Assembly (NCBI GenBank): GCA_003313425.1 | Contig: NHZP01000050.1 | Location: 124,001 to 188,000 of the forward strand | Length of the DNA stretch: 64,000 nucleotides | Reading direction: 5' to 3' | Origin: Pseudopyrenochaeta lycopersici | Lineage: Eukaryota > Ascomycota > Dothideomycetes > Pleosporales > Pseudopyrenochaetaceae | Shown here: positions 1 through 10,928 of the stretch, one piece after another | Layout: every line of letters begins with the position of its first letter | Position numbering within the stretch: the stretch's first letter is position 1 | Translations under genes and position numbers: made by a program | Notes under the pieces: generated by a model | Told to the model about the DNA's origin: nothing | The model's database searches: none | Seen by the model: only the letters and a program-made list of their open reading frames with translations

Positions 1-2
1 CA

Positions 3-194
3 AAGCGGGTATGGAAGATGGGTGATGAAGAAGTAGGATGGTTCAAGGAAGTCAAGACAGAGACTACGAGTGGAAGGAAAACCACTTTTGCCTTTGCAAC
101 CGTGAACGGTGCAGGGCATATGGTACCTTTTGACAAGCCCAAGGAGGCTTTGGAGCTGGTGGACAGGTGGCTGAACAAGCGGAGTTACGCATAA
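3..194 (+). CDS. Serine carboxypeptidase (S10), 3' end only
   Basis: This is the last 63 codons of a gene that begins before the window. The visible tail contains G-A-G-H-M-V-P-F-D-K-P, the block around the catalytic histidine of peptidase family S10 (carboxypeptidase Y/Kex1 type), followed by the usual amphipathic end E-A-L-E-L-V-D-R-W-L. These enzymes remove C-terminal residues from peptides in the vacuole, the secretory pathway or outside the cell. The catalytic serine and aspartate, the signal peptide and any introns lie outside the window, so the subfamily cannot be set. The stop is TAA at 192-194. The reading frame is unambiguous and the family call rests on the histidine block. Confidence 0.85.
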   Translation, partial: KRVWKMGDEEVGWFKEVKTETTSGRKTTFAFATVNGAGHMVPFDKPKEALELVDRWLNKRSYA

Positions 195-335
195 GTGTTT
201 ATAGTGTCGTTCAATCACGAGTACGAGCTGTTGTTAAACAAGTATCAAATGTTGTAAGTAATCTAAGCAGATCGACTGCATATTATCGGATATAATAAAA
301 ATTGTAGCAAGGGCCAAATCCAGCAGTATTGATCC

Positions 336-1403
336 CTATTCTTCGTTGTCTGAGGAGAGATCCGGAATTTTAGACTCTTCATCTGACACTTCGTCCTCTA
401 TAATCTCGCCTTCTTCATCCCACTCCGCCCCCTCACTCAGTCTGACATTCCTTCCTGTCAAGGCATCGAACGCCCGCATTTGAAAACTTGGAATGTCATG
501 CGTTAATATCCTCACCATTTTCGGGGCCGCCATCTTTCCCACAAGGACTTGTGCCTGCTTCTCCATATCCGCTTCCAGTGGACCCATTGTGAAGGAACCG
601 CAATATACGGTGTGCCACGCGGGGGCGGTTAAGGGTGGGTCGCTGGGAAGACTGAGGTTGACGAGGACCTCATTCAAACGCAGATTGGTGCCATTTTGTA
701 GAGGTTTCAGAATGTCGGGACAAATTACGCGCATGCGCAGTCGCAAACGCCGTAGCGTAGTAAGAAGCGCGGCGATAATCGTGCAAATGTGAGCTTCTTC
801 GCCGAAGTCTTGGTGTCCACGTCGTATCAATTGAGAGCCGTTTAGATCTAGCTCTAGACTAATGAGGTTGCTTACGGATAGGAAGGTGCGTATTGTGGAT
901 AGAAAAATATAGTCGCGGCGCTCTAGATGGGCAAGCAGCGGATCGATTTCAGTGGTAGCTTGGATGCGTAGGATGCGCAGTTTCCGTGCTTGTTTGATGA
1001 TAGCGGCAAGCTGGAGGAGATTGTCATTCAGCTCTGTTCTCCAGGTTACGCGCCCTGTGCCTCCATGATCACCAGTCCAAATTGGCATATGCAAGATATA
1101 CATGACCTGCGATTCGTCTTGAAACCTCTGCCTAGTATCCCAGTCTGAAAAGCCCTTCAAATCCAGGTCCAAACTTTCCACGCTGTCTTTGATTAGGGGC
1201 AGGCATGTTGTTAAGTACGGAGAAGCCAGTAACTTTCGCAATGTCCTCTGGGTGACATGAAAGTTCTGGAAGCATGCAGTATGGGCGAATTTGCTCCACT
1301 GCTTACAGACAGCGAGGCGTGACAGATCCGAGCGGAAATAGGATGAGCCAACGTAATCGAAAATTTGAACTAGGGTTTCGGGTGGCAGTTGAAGAAGGGA
1401 CAT
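336..1403 (-). CDS. F-box protein
   Basis: Single-exon gene of 355 codons. The chosen start (ATG at 1401-1403) opens directly into M-S-L-L-Q-L-P-P-E-T-L-V-Q-I-F-D-Y-V, an F-box core (L-P-x-E-[LI]-x-x-x-I-F) completed by L-S-R-L-A-V-C-K-Q-W. An upstream in-frame extension begins at a non-ATG codon and looks non-coding. F-box proteins link SCF ubiquitin ligases (through Skp1) to substrates. The remainder has scattered leucine-rich stretches (for example around 960-1000 and 700-760) but no clear WD40 or LRR array, so the substrate cannot be predicted. The C-terminus is very acidic. It is convergent with the carboxypeptidase gene upstream. Confidence 0.75.
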   Translation of the reverse strand: MSLLQLPPETLVQIFDYVGSSYFRSDLSRLAVCKQWSKFAHTACFQNFHVTQRTLRKLLASPYLTTCLPLIKDSVESLDLDLKGFSDWDTRQRFQDESQVMYILHMPIWTGDHGGTGRVTWRTELNDNLLQLAAIIKQARKLRILRIQATTEIDPLLAHLERRDYIFLSTIRTFLSVSNLISLELDLNGSQLIRRGHQDFGEEAHICTIIAALLTTLRRLRLRMRVICPDILKPLQNGTNLRLNEVLVNLSLPSDPPLTAPAWHTVYCGSFTMGPLEADMEKQAQVLVGKMAAPKMVRILTHDIPSFQMRAFDALTGRNVRLSEGAEWDEEGEIIEDEVSDEESKIPDLSSDNEE

Positions 1404-2548
1404 GGTGTTGTGCAAGCTAAGTAACTGAAGCGCCGGCTCAAAGAGATGGAAGACGGGATTCTGTTTGCAAGGCTGAATCACAGGCACCAGGCACCAGACG
1501 TTGTGCACATCGATGTTGTAAGCTGAACTAACGCCCAATATAGTCTAGTGATCTGGTCGACCAATAAGTGTACAGGTGTCCACTATAGTTACAACAACAA
1601 ACCTGGTGCCTTGGATCCAGATAAGCGCGTGGAAACGCAGTTCCATGCTCTTAACAATGATATTGTTCACCCACTGCATGGAGAGTGCGTCCAGGCTGCG
1701 CTATGCTGATGCTCAGCCTAGATATCACTGACGCAGACGGCCATGAGGGTCTTCTGTGACTGATAACAGGCCACAGCTTTCCGCAGGATTCCACGACTTT
1801 AGAGAACTTGCAGTCGAAGAAGACGACGAAACTATTCTTTGCAGAGAATGAGTGTTCTCGAGCTTGCGCGAACGGCGTAGTGCTCTCTCGTCTACCTTTT
1901 CCTCTTTTACATTGCCGAATCCCTAGAAACCTTCCCGCATCTTGAAAGCAACAAGGTTGCGTGTGGATTTATAGGTAATATTAAATTGGTCTTCACGCAA
2001 GCCGGCAAAAGACAACCGTAGGAGGCTCTACGAGGCACATCCGCCTTTCCTGGCATGAGCAAAATCTGATTGCGGCTCCTATGCATTCAGGTTAGCAACC
2101 AAATACACAGTGTACGTACGGGGCGTATAATAAGATGTCGATTCCACAACAGGCAAACCAATAAAGGTGGATACAATGAGGCGAGGCATATGGTGCTGTT
2201 GAACAGGACAGGGTTTAGCGAGGCCGGATTAGGAACGTGATATTAGTATTTTTACTTTATAGAACCGTCATATTTCTAAGACGCGGGCATGAAAGAACTG
2301 TGAGGCCGGAACTGGCTCGTTGTTAGTGTAGCGCTTGCACTGTAGAGATTCTCCACACTGATATCATCGGATTTGTTTCCTACGTCATCGTTATTTAGTC
2401 TGCGCACGAGCTCATCAATTCTCATAAAGCAGAGTTTACAACCGCATTCGACGTTCCCTTTTATTTAAATAAACAATTACTGCCTTACCATTTCACTTAA
2501 CATTTGAAATCAATCTTCAATAACCAATCTCCACACACAGAAGTCAAT
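1404..2548. other. Intergenic, no gene seen
   Basis: Non-coding interval between the divergent F-box and small charged-protein genes, so it must hold both promoters. ORFs here are short and unconvincing. The stretch just before 2549 is AT-rich (around 2455-2490) and pyrimidine/adenine-rich, as expected for a core promoter and 5' UTR. No repeat or RNA gene was recognised. Confidence 0.5.
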
Positions 2549-3024
2549 ATGTCTGGAACCTCAAGCGTCGGTAACTCTGCTGTCTACCAGGCTGATGATC
2601 AGCGCACCGTGCCTGATTCTCAGATCGAGCAAGAGAAGAAGGAGAACAGATTCCATGAAGGGCAGGAAAATTCCCACAAGGCAAATGACTCAAGTACGTT
2701 CAGATTCAGTCTTTCGAGGTGCTCCCAGCAGAATGCAACATCTCACGACCAACTACTCCAATATACACCTCATCAGACGTAAAGCCACTCTGCTAACTCT
2801 TTTTGCTAGAGGACGAACGTTCCATTGCCAATAAGCTCGAACGCGAGGCAAAGCGTGAGAAGGAAGATGACGATGAGGCCAAGTCGGAGGAGGACAAGCT
2901 TCGCAAGCAGGACGCTACACTGCCTGCCATCTCCCACGGCAACAAGCCATCGAGAGGAGCAGAGATTGATCAGGAATTAAGAGAAGAGGAAGAGGCAGAG
3001 CTCAAGAGGAAGGGAAAGGCGTAA
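2549..3024 (+). CDS. Small conserved hydrophilic K/E-rich protein, two exons
   Basis: Two exons, 2549-2693 and 2810-3024, give 119 residues. The intron (2694-2809) starts GTACGT, has a TGCTAAC branch site and ends TTGCTAG. The junction codon is AAG and restores the frame into D-E-R-S-I-A-N-K. The protein starts M-S-G-T-S-S-V-G-N-S-A-V-Y and is dominated by Lys, Glu and Asp, with a long charged helix (E-R-E-A-K-R-E-K-E-D-D-D-E-A-K) and an end K-R-K-G-K-A. It has no signal peptide, membrane segment or known domain. I believe short proteins of this layout are widespread in filamentous fungi, but I know of no assigned function. It is probably cytosolic or nuclear and largely disordered or helical. 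Confidence 0.8.
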
Positions 3025-3534
3025 ATGTCTGATGTGTAGTCAGTCGATACCCCGCACAATTGTGTACCTGGAGTTGGGATCAGGATGTATAAAAACAGAT
3101 CTTTAATGATGTGCTACAGAAGCTTGATGAAGGCTGAGGCAGAAATAAAATAATACATCAAAAATGTATTTTCATGTGCAAGGATGTGAAATGATCTGGC
3201 TGACGCATAATGACACACTTTGGCTCCGCATTGTCGTGCTCTACCCTCCACCACCCAGACATGACTCGCGGAACCTCGGAAACCTCGGAATAACTCCCAC
3301 AGGCCAACCCACCACTCGGCCTTGTTCTCCTCCGAACTCGGAATTGTGCACCATTGACACGCCTCCAGAGCTGCAACTTCTCCAATATAAGGCGCTGCAA
3401 CATACATGCATCTTTTTCCGCCTTCGAAACAATTCTTCCGTGCCTCTGCCGCCTTTGCTGGAGCTCTATTACGACCCCGCATCCCAGCAACAAATACGCA
3501 GCTATCGAGCCTCTTTCGACAACACGCCGCGAAC
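3025..3534. other. Intergenic promoter region of the SDR gene
   Basis: Contains the 3' UTR of the small charged-protein gene and the promoter of the SDR gene. A TATA-like ATATAAGG is seen near 3384-3391. An upstream ATG at 3406, in frame with the SDR start at 3535, is discussed in the findings as a possible mitochondrial leader. Opposite-strand ORFs here look like chance. Confidence 0.45.
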
Positions 3535-4465
3535 ATGTCTTCCAGAGTTGCTGAGCGCCTAAAGGGCAAGACCATTGTGATTACTGGTGCTTCCTCTGGA
3601 ATTGGAAAGGCCACGGCTATTGAATTTGCTCGCACACAACCAGATGATTTGAAGCTCATCTTGACGGCGCGTCGTGAAGACACGCTGAAGGAGGTCGCAA
3701 AGGAGATTGAGGGCTTTGCCAAGGGCGTCAAGGTCCTACCGGTCAAGCTCGATGTCAGCAAGCCAGAGGAAATCAGCAGCTTTGTAGGAAACTTGCCACA
3801 AGAGTTCAAGGACATTGATGTCTTGGTCAACAATGCGTGAGTTGGCCTCTTTCCCCCATCTCGTACCATTGGAAGAAACTTATGACCTAACACCCATCCA
3901 GAGGCCTCGTCAAGGGCGTCGCCCAAGCCCCCGACATCTCCCCCGCCGACATCGACATCATGTTCGCTACCAACGTCACCGGCTTAATAAACATGACCCA
4001 AGCCATCCTGCCCATCTTCAAAGCGCGCGCCACCCCCTCCGGCGACATCATAAACATTGGCAGTATCGCCGGCCGCGAGCCCTACCAAGGCGGCAGCATC
4101 TACTGCGCAACAAAGGCCGCGGTTCGCACCTTCACCGACGCCCTGCGCAAGGAGCTCATCGCCACGCGCATCCGCGTCATCGGCATTGACCCCGGCCAGG
4201 TCGAGACCGAGTTCAGCGTCGTCAGATTTGGAGGCGACAAGGAGAAGGCGAACAAGGTTTACGAGGGCGTGGAGCCCTTGACCGGCGAGGACATTGCCGA
4301 GGTGATTGTCTTTACCGCTGGGCGGAGGGAGAACGTCGTCGTGGCGGATACGTTGATATTCCCAAATCACCAGGTCAGTATTTCGGCGCCAAATTCTCGA
4401 ATCAGTGCGCTAACTCAGTATAGGCGGCCGCGACGGTTATGCATAGGAAACCCGTTGGCCAGTAA
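3535..4465 (+). CDS. Short-chain dehydrogenase/reductase, NADP-type (YMR226C/YdfG-like)
   Basis: Three exons (3535-3836, 3902-4373, 4424-4465), 271 residues. Introns of 65 and 50 bp have GTGAGT and GTCAGT donors. The classical SDR layout is complete: cofactor motif T-G-A-S-S-G-I-G at about residues 17-24, an Arg-containing L-T-A-R-R that favours NADP(H), N-N-A-G formed exactly across the first splice junction, and the tetrad Asn125, Ser155, Tyr168, Lys172. The length and the block Y-C-A-T-K-A-A-V fit the cytosolic group that oxidises L-allo-threonine, serine and other 3-hydroxy acids. Substrate is inferred from family only. An in-frame ATG at 3406 would add 43 residues resembling a mitochondrial presequence. 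Confidence 0.88.
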
Positions 4466-5750
4466 GTTTAATGTGTTCGTCTTAGACAGAGGGGGTCTTT
4501 CATGTAGAATCTGCGTAGACTTTGGTAGCATATCCGAAACACCCATTGTCATTCTAGGCGCTGGCCATACCTGCATGCGCCTCGAAAGACTTGTAAATGA
4601 TTTCAGACTATTGCATTCAATGGCTGACTGCTCCTTCAGTGACGTGTTACAGAAGCCAACTTTGAAAGAAAAATTATGAATATCAAGCTCTCACCTATTC
4701 TGCCTGAAGCCTTGAATTCTACGATTTGATGTACCGTCTGCAAATTTGTTCGGCAAGAAGCATAACGTTATAGAAGTATCTTATTATGGAATCGTCATAG
4801 TTAATGTAATCGCTACCTAAATTAGAAGCTTAGATCCCCAGGTACGTTCTTACTCATTGTTATTCACGTTTGTATCTAGGAAAGCAACCAGAGCGACAAG
4901 CAAAGCACCTATGTAATTCTTGGTTTGAAAACCCCTGAGCGCTTTGTATTCAAGAAAGTGCATGACAGAATATATTATAAGCTTACCTGCTGTAACTACA
5001 TAACTCGCAATGATGAATCCGGTTAGAGACGCAGCGTGTTCTAATTTGGGACTTGATGTAACACGGACCACACTCGATTCTTCTCAGCCTTGTCGATTGG
5101 CGACACTCAAAGGCTTAATAGCTGATGTAGCATAATGCCTGATGACGGTTCAGTTGCGGAGCGTCCTTTATTACGATTCCTGAACATTACTATAAGTGAA
5201 AGTGCGAAGGTGAGATGTTATTGCCCAGTCATCACATTAATGAACAATAACGACACGTCTGCAAACTTTGAAACTACTTTCACAAGGTATAGTTTTCTGA
5301 ATAATTCGTTATATCATGGCTACAGCCCTGTATCTCGCTCCATTTGCAATTCAGTGGACAAGAACAGTCCCTTTCGAACCAGAATGTGGTTCGTAGAACA
5401 AACTGTTGTACTTGAGCTTGCATGGTTTAATAGATGGGCACTGAGACTTGAGGATGCCATGTGAATGCCGTACAAGCGTACTTCCTATGCGCTACCCCTG
5501 GCGCAAGTGAAAGGGATGGGATGGAATGACTGGTTGCTCTGAATACCACAATTAATGCACTAACAAATGGATTCCCTAGCAACAAGTCAAAGAAAAGCAA
5601 ATCAACAGTGAAAGGAGCATGCTTCCGTGACATCTTTCGTGGACTGGAAACAATCACTCCATTTCTCTTCTCAACACAACTCTCTGGCGACACCTTGCTG
5701 CATGTTTTTTTTTATATACTTTCAACAGGGCTATTATCTATCACATTATA
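4466..5750. other. Intergenic, no supported gene
   Basis: Contains only short ORFs with no recognisable domain. One on the minus strand (4850-5071) reads as two weak hydrophobic segments but has no homology I recognise and poor start context. The stretch before 5751 carries a T-run followed by TATATA (5704-5718), plausible as the core promoter of the next gene. Confidence 0.45.
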
Positions 5751-7446
5751 ATGTCAGTGGTAACTACTTATCGTTCCAAAGCCACCACAAAGTGCACCAC
5801 ATCCGGCAGGGAGACCTTCGAGCACTGTATCGATGTCTTACCCACCATCGACGAGGAGGATGAAGATATCATCTTGGATAGATATCTTGGTGTCACTGCC
5901 ATTGAGCGCTCAGATATCGAACATGATCAGAAATCCCGGTTCATGCGTAGCCATGACGCGCCATCGCTTGCTGAGATCATCGCAAGTGCAGATCCGAACG
6001 ACTCTCCGTTTCCAGAGATGTCTGATCCAGAGTCCGATTCTGTCTCAGACTATGGTAACGACCTCAAGCGTGTCATACGGAAGGTTGGATACAAGTTTGA
6101 ATCTTTCGCAAGGTTGAGCGAACGCCTTGATCTTGGTGGCGATGAGGGTTCATCGGCCTCATTTCTGATCGATGGCACCACTCTTCCAGACAGCATCGAG
6201 TCGGAACAGGAAACCATCGCTGATATTGAGTATCCGCCTCGAGATGGATCTATAAGCCGCCTCGGTTGCCACGACAATAATGCATCACTTGCCAGCATCA
6301 TCGCCAGTGCCGAAATGGATGGCGTTGCATCGTGCGATTTCCTTGACTTGGACGACCTCTCCGATTACTCTTCCTCTTCATCACCGTCAGCATCGCCTCC
6401 CCTCTCACCACGAGATCGATACACACCCGTGATTAAACTTTGTTTAGACCCGCATTTCCCAGGCCATTCTCCGTGCTATGGTCGAGAGCAACATAAATTC
6501 AGCTGCACTGCAGATGCGGCCCTTGGAGTGTTGCATAATCGCCTGAATTACAGGCAGAATGCGACAGACAGGGTAGAGGTCTATCAGAAGTGGTGTGTGG
6601 CGAAGTGGAAACCTGGAGCCGTCTTGGTTCATGGGCCGAGTAGCCTGCGGAATGAGGTTATCTGCCATGACGAGGAAGAGTTTGAGCTGGAGCATGCTCA
6701 GGTAAGAAATAAATGTGTGGCGAGTGATGGTGCAACTAAAAATATTGTGCAGATGTACAGCAGCACCTTGCCGAAGATTATTCTCGCTGGCCTTGGAGAC
6801 CGTCCAAAATCGATGAGCAATAGCTTTGGAGAATTTGATGGGTTCTATGGTGGAACAGATAAAAAGCTCAATGCATCGGGTTACAGAATAGATCCGTCAG
6901 ATCAAGTTCTACACGAAGACGAGGTGCTAATTGCAAGCTAACCCGTGTCCAGAGGCGATATCTTTGCTAACATCGGTTTCAGGACCTTAACGACGATTTC
7001 GAAGAGAATATCGCTGGTTACCTTCACGTAGATCGGGAGTACCAAGTAGCGCAAGTGAGTTGCATTCATAACATGTATTCAGATCAATATGCAGATTGCG
7101 CGATCGACGAGCATCATGCCGTGGTGCTACCTTCTGCGATCTGCGATCTGGGCGTGCATCAAGCCCTACACGTCTTCAGCATAGTAGCGGTCTGCCAGTT
7201 ACGCCTGCCCGTTTTGGGCAAGAGGACCAGCAGGCGCCAGTAAATCCAGAACATAATAGCCACGGCTCGAAGGACCACGGCTGGTTTCGTGAGTTGAAGA
7301 AGCAGTTCCAAAAGGTTTCCACAAAGGCTGAGAAAGCCACGCGCCGCTGCGTCAAATCTACTAAGAAGTTCACAATGACGTTTCGCGATTTTATGCCAGT
7401 AGTGCTTAGAGCTCACGATCCGTTTCAAAATGTTGAAGTGGGTTAA
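5751..7446 (+). CDS. Acidic/serine-rich protein of unknown function, four exons
   Basis: Exons 5751-6701, 6753-6923, 6983-7050 and 7095-7446 give 513 residues. Intron 1 (51 bp, GTAAGA...GTGCAG) and intron 2 (59 bp, branch GCTAAC) are conventional. Intron 3 is best read as GC-AG (GCAAGT at 7051, acceptor at 7093-7094), because only this choice joins the frame to the well-formed basic end W-F-R-E-L-K-K-Q-F-Q...A-T-R-R-C-V-K-S-T-K-K-F. The N-terminal half is acidic and low in complexity, with a duplicated motif S-L-A-[ES]-I-I-A-S-A-[DE] followed each time by a Ser/Asp run. No known domain, signal peptide or membrane segment is seen. The start and exon 1 are firm; the last junction is less sure. 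Confidence 0.65.
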
Positions 7447-8042
7447 AAGACCTTGTATCGCTAAAAAGAGCGTTTTAATGTTGTGTTCCTCTTTTTATTA
7501 CGCATATTTTCGTAGCTGCATTATTTCTTATTTCTTGCTGTGTCTTGATATCTGACATGTACTATACTACTGTACCAATCGAGTATATACACATATAATA
7601 AATGTCAATCATTTCTTAACATTGTGTCTGCATGAGCTGGTCTTTGGGTTTCACTGACTAAGCCTGCCAGGAGAGACCCACTTTTGCTTGATCGTGACCC
7701 ATGGTTGAGATGTCAACACACAGTACTTTTCACAGTGTTATTCAGTTCCATTATTTCACTATTGCTCTTTCTACCAGCCTTTTCAATTGTTTCCATCGCA
7801 ACCACTGCCTATGCACGAGCCATAGAGGCCACACCAGAACTGCGCTAAGAACTCTCCGGTCTCACACTGTATATGTCACTTAGTACTCATAGACCTTTAC
7901 ACGCTGAAGGTATTCTACTCAACGCAACATTGTCCATAGCGAAACGCTCATTACAGAACTACACCTCCGCTTTCCACCATTGCGAAAGCTTACGCTTACA
8001 CTATTCTGCTTGTCTCCAAAAGCACAACACATATTGATCAAC
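7447..8042. other. Intergenic region between two acidic-protein genes
   Basis: 3' flank of the preceding gene (AT-rich, ATATAATAAATG near 7593-7605 could serve polyadenylation) and promoter of the next. No gene or repeat was recognised. Confidence 0.45.
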
Positions 8043-9719
8043 ATGACTTCCGCTACTATGAGCATACGCCCTTCAACCCCTTTCAACTGGGCAGACGATG
8101 AAGACGATGAGTTTGATTTCGAGTTTTGGAAAGCCACCGCCGACACCTCCGCACCCACTATCGAGGAGCTGGGGGCACTGCAACTTCCGCCTGCAGAAGA
8201 TGGCCATGCTTTCATGGTCACCAGCCCCAAGCTTTGCAAAATTAAAAAATCAGTGGCCGACGACCAGAACATGGCAATTGCGGAGGTATTGCCGAATCAA
8301 GAGCCTGTCGACGTCGAGGCTCAGACAAGTGGGTCTCATGGCTTGCAGAGCGCGCAAGCACAAGGTTCGCTTGTCTGGCACGCATTGGATGAAAACCCAG
8401 ACGCGCCTGCATACCATGAGTTGAGCTATTATTATGATCTTTCACCGTCGCACTATATCCGCACCAAGTACGCACAACACTGGAACCAGATGAAGGCAGA
8501 CAGTGGACTGGATTGCCGCCGCACGGTACTATTCCGACCTTCACCGCTCCAACAAGTGGTCTTCATGGATGAAAAAAAGATTGAAGTTGAGATTGACTTT
8601 AACAAGACTCAATGCGAATATTCTGTTGTCCATGCGGGCAGCAAGCAGATGCCTGAAAAGCAGATCGAGGGGATTTCAGAGATGAATGAAGAATTCAGTG
8701 AGATTGCGCTTGAAAATTTGCCTTTCTGCGAGAAGAATGATGAAGAGCCTGGTCTAGGGGAGGCGACATCAACGGATGGTTGGGAAGATTCGGAGGAGGA
8801 GGTTAAACCTGCCTCGCAAGACGCGCGGGATGCGCACATCTCCGATGTCAATGCCGACCCACACTACTCCCCAACTACCGAGTCATTGCCTTCCGTACTA
8901 AGCTTCGCCTTAGCAGATGCAGATTTATATTTCGACTTCGCAGATCTATTCGACGACACATATGATGCACGCCACCCCGACGAAGGCTACTGCTCTGCCT
9001 CTCCTCCTGTCTCTCCAACATGTTCGTCAAGCGACAGGGCGCCTGATGATAACTTTCTTTCACCTTCCACCGCACTTATATCGTGGACTGCATGTGTAAT
9101 CCTCCCGCGCAATCGCACAGAATGCCTCGATTCCGTTGATTCTCGCACTGGGCTTAATGAAGAGACTGAGGCTGTACATAAGACTGATGGGGTGACTGGT
9201 GATAAAAAGCTTTTGGAGGGTGAGATAGAAAGGAAATCCCAAGAGGAAGATATGGCCAACGAAGTTCAGATCGAGCCTTCGAAAATTGTCCACTACCACG
9301 ACTCTACCCTTCTCCATCCGGTGCCCTCAAATACGGAAAACATTAGAGCAAGCGCCATCGAAGATCAATTTTTGGAATCTAAAGTTTTCCTGTCTACCCT
9401 GGTGCCATGTTCTTCGTCAGCGAACGATGTATCCCAATGCGAGATCGACACGATCAATGATGAGCCACACGAAGCTATCGATCTTCCTCCTTTTTCACCT
9501 CTTCACGAATCATCACTTTCTCCAACTTCGCATTTCTTGGAGCCTTTACCATCGCCAGATCTCCAATACATCATACAAAATCCGACGTATTTTGACTATA
9601 TGTCGGGCGTGGCTTCAACTGGCTGGTACCTTCTCTCCTCCATTTCTTGGACGACTGTCGGCATTGTGACCGCTGACATTTTGATTGGTGGCATAACCAC
9701 CCTAACTAGGTGTCGCTAG
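8043..9719 (+). CDS. Acidic protein of unknown function with C-terminal hydrophobic segment
   Basis: Uninterrupted 558-codon frame from ATG 8043 (M-T-S-A-T-M-S-I-R-P-S). A non-ATG extension upstream is ignored. The N-terminus is a dense acidic block (D-D-E-D-D-E-F-D-F-E-F-W) and the body is Ser/Glu/Asp-rich with an S-A-S-P-P-V-S-P motif around 8995-9015 that resembles the A-S-P-P-L-S-P segment of the preceding gene. The last ~35 residues are hydrophobic (G-W-Y-L-L-S-S-I-S-W-T-T-V-G-I-V...I-L-I-G-G-I) and end T-R-C-R, suggesting a tail anchor. No family is recognised. The shared composition and motif with the 5.7 kb gene, in tandem on the same strand, suggest an old duplication. Confidence 0.6.
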   Translation: MTSATMSIRPSTPFNWADDEDDEFDFEFWKATADTSAPTIEELGALQLPPAEDGHAFMVTSPKLCKIKKSVADDQNMAIAEVLPNQEPVDVEAQTSGSHGLQSAQAQGSLVWHALDENPDAPAYHELSYYYDLSPSHYIRTKYAQHWNQMKADSGLDCRRTVLFRPSPLQQVVFMDEKKIEVEIDFNKTQCEYSVVHAGSKQMPEKQIEGISEMNEEFSEIALENLPFCEKNDEEPGLGEATSTDGWEDSEEEVKPASQDARDAHISDVNADPHYSPTTESLPSVLSFALADADLYFDFADLFDDTYDARHPDEGYCSASPPVSPTCSSSDRAPDDNFLSPSTALISWTACVILPRNRTECLDSVDSRTGLNEETEAVHKTDGVTGDKKLLEGEIERKSQEEDMANEVQIEPSKIVHYHDSTLLHPVPSNTENIRASAIEDQFLESKVFLSTLVPCSSSANDVSQCEIDTINDEPHEAIDLPPFSPLHESSLSPTSHFLEPLPSPDLQYIIQNPTYFDYMSGVASTGWYLLSSISWTTVGIVTADILIGGITTLTRCR

Positions 9720-10928
9720 ATGGCTTGGAAGCTTCCATTTTCACGTTGCGATGCATGTAAAAATCGCTTGGAAACGGACAATTGTTGTTCTGTAAAATAT
9801 TCCCGACATTTCCGGTGCTTCCGTCATTTCCGACATCACTTGGCAAGGCAATCCATCCTACACCCCCACGCGACTGCGAACGTGTCTTAGAACATATCAA
9901 CTCTGCGAATCCTAGTTTTGTAATGTTTAGACTGCTCTCACTGCTGGTGGTGTTTGAGCCTGGTTCGATATCATGTTTACCTTCATTCGACCATTCTGCG
10001 AAGCTTGGTCTTCGAATCGACGTAATTGACACCACACACTCATCTCTAATACCTTTGTCGAAGTCTTGTATCTCTTGCGAGCGCGTATCATGAGCATTCC
10101 CATAGAGTTTTATACCCTACGACGACCTGAAATCCACTGCGTCTCTGCTTGTCATGGTGTAGTCTTTAAGACCAATTAAAACATTCCTTCATCATAAAGT
10201 CTTCATATGCAGAAATTGTTCCATTACCGATAAGTGCAAGTGAATGAAAAATGATGTAGAGTGTGGCAGTAAGCATTGCCAGATGAGTGTGTGGAGCTTG
10301 ATTGTCTTTGTCTAGCAAAGCGAGTAACTTAGAGCACGAGATTCGCCGTGAGCTACAGTGTCCATTGCGTGATGACTGAGTAAACTCACCCTGTGTACTA
10401 GGCCATGATAGCTTTGAAGATGCTCCACAGTCGCGAGTTTGAGGAAGTTATCGCAGGTTGAACGCAAAATAGTAGTGCTCTGAACAGAACATCAAAGATT
10501 GCGAACACACCAAAGGTATTGTATATTGTTTGACAACACATTGTTTCATAGGCCCTTGAATCTTATATACCCACCGAAGGAGTTTGAGACAGGAATTTCT
10601 GGTGGCATGTGTGACAGCAGTTTCATGCGAAGGGGACACGCTGTCACGTGAGATTTTGAAGTCAGGTGAGAGCGCTCGAATGGAGGGCTTAGACAGAAAT
10701 ATGATCACTAGGTCGGAATAGCAAGAGATTTTGAAGTAACAATTTGACTTAATCGCAACAGATAATACTCTAGATCAGATTCTCCGGCTAGGGAGACCTA
10801 GGTGTTTGCCTTGACAGCCACTGTGAACAGCTACTCGAATTGCATGTTCGTTCTACACCGCGAATCCTTACTTCAGTCTTTCTGAGTGCATCAAGCCTTG
10901 TTACTCCATTGAGAGAACGTGCAAATGT
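9720..10928. other. Intergenic, one doubtful minus-strand frame
   Basis: Between the acidic-protein gene and the convergent transporter gene. A minus-strand frame is open from about 10115 to 9706 without a good start codon. Its composition is protein-like but no family is recognised (see findings). The rest shows nothing. Confidence 0.35.

Noticed and set aside
3984..4370. 128-codon minus-strand ORF
   Set aside because: Antisense of SDR exon 2; the sense strand contains the complete catalytic tetrad.
4850..5071. 73-codon minus-strand ORF with hydrophobic segments
   Set aside because: Poor start context and no family; AT-rich DNA commonly gives hydrophobic frames by chance.
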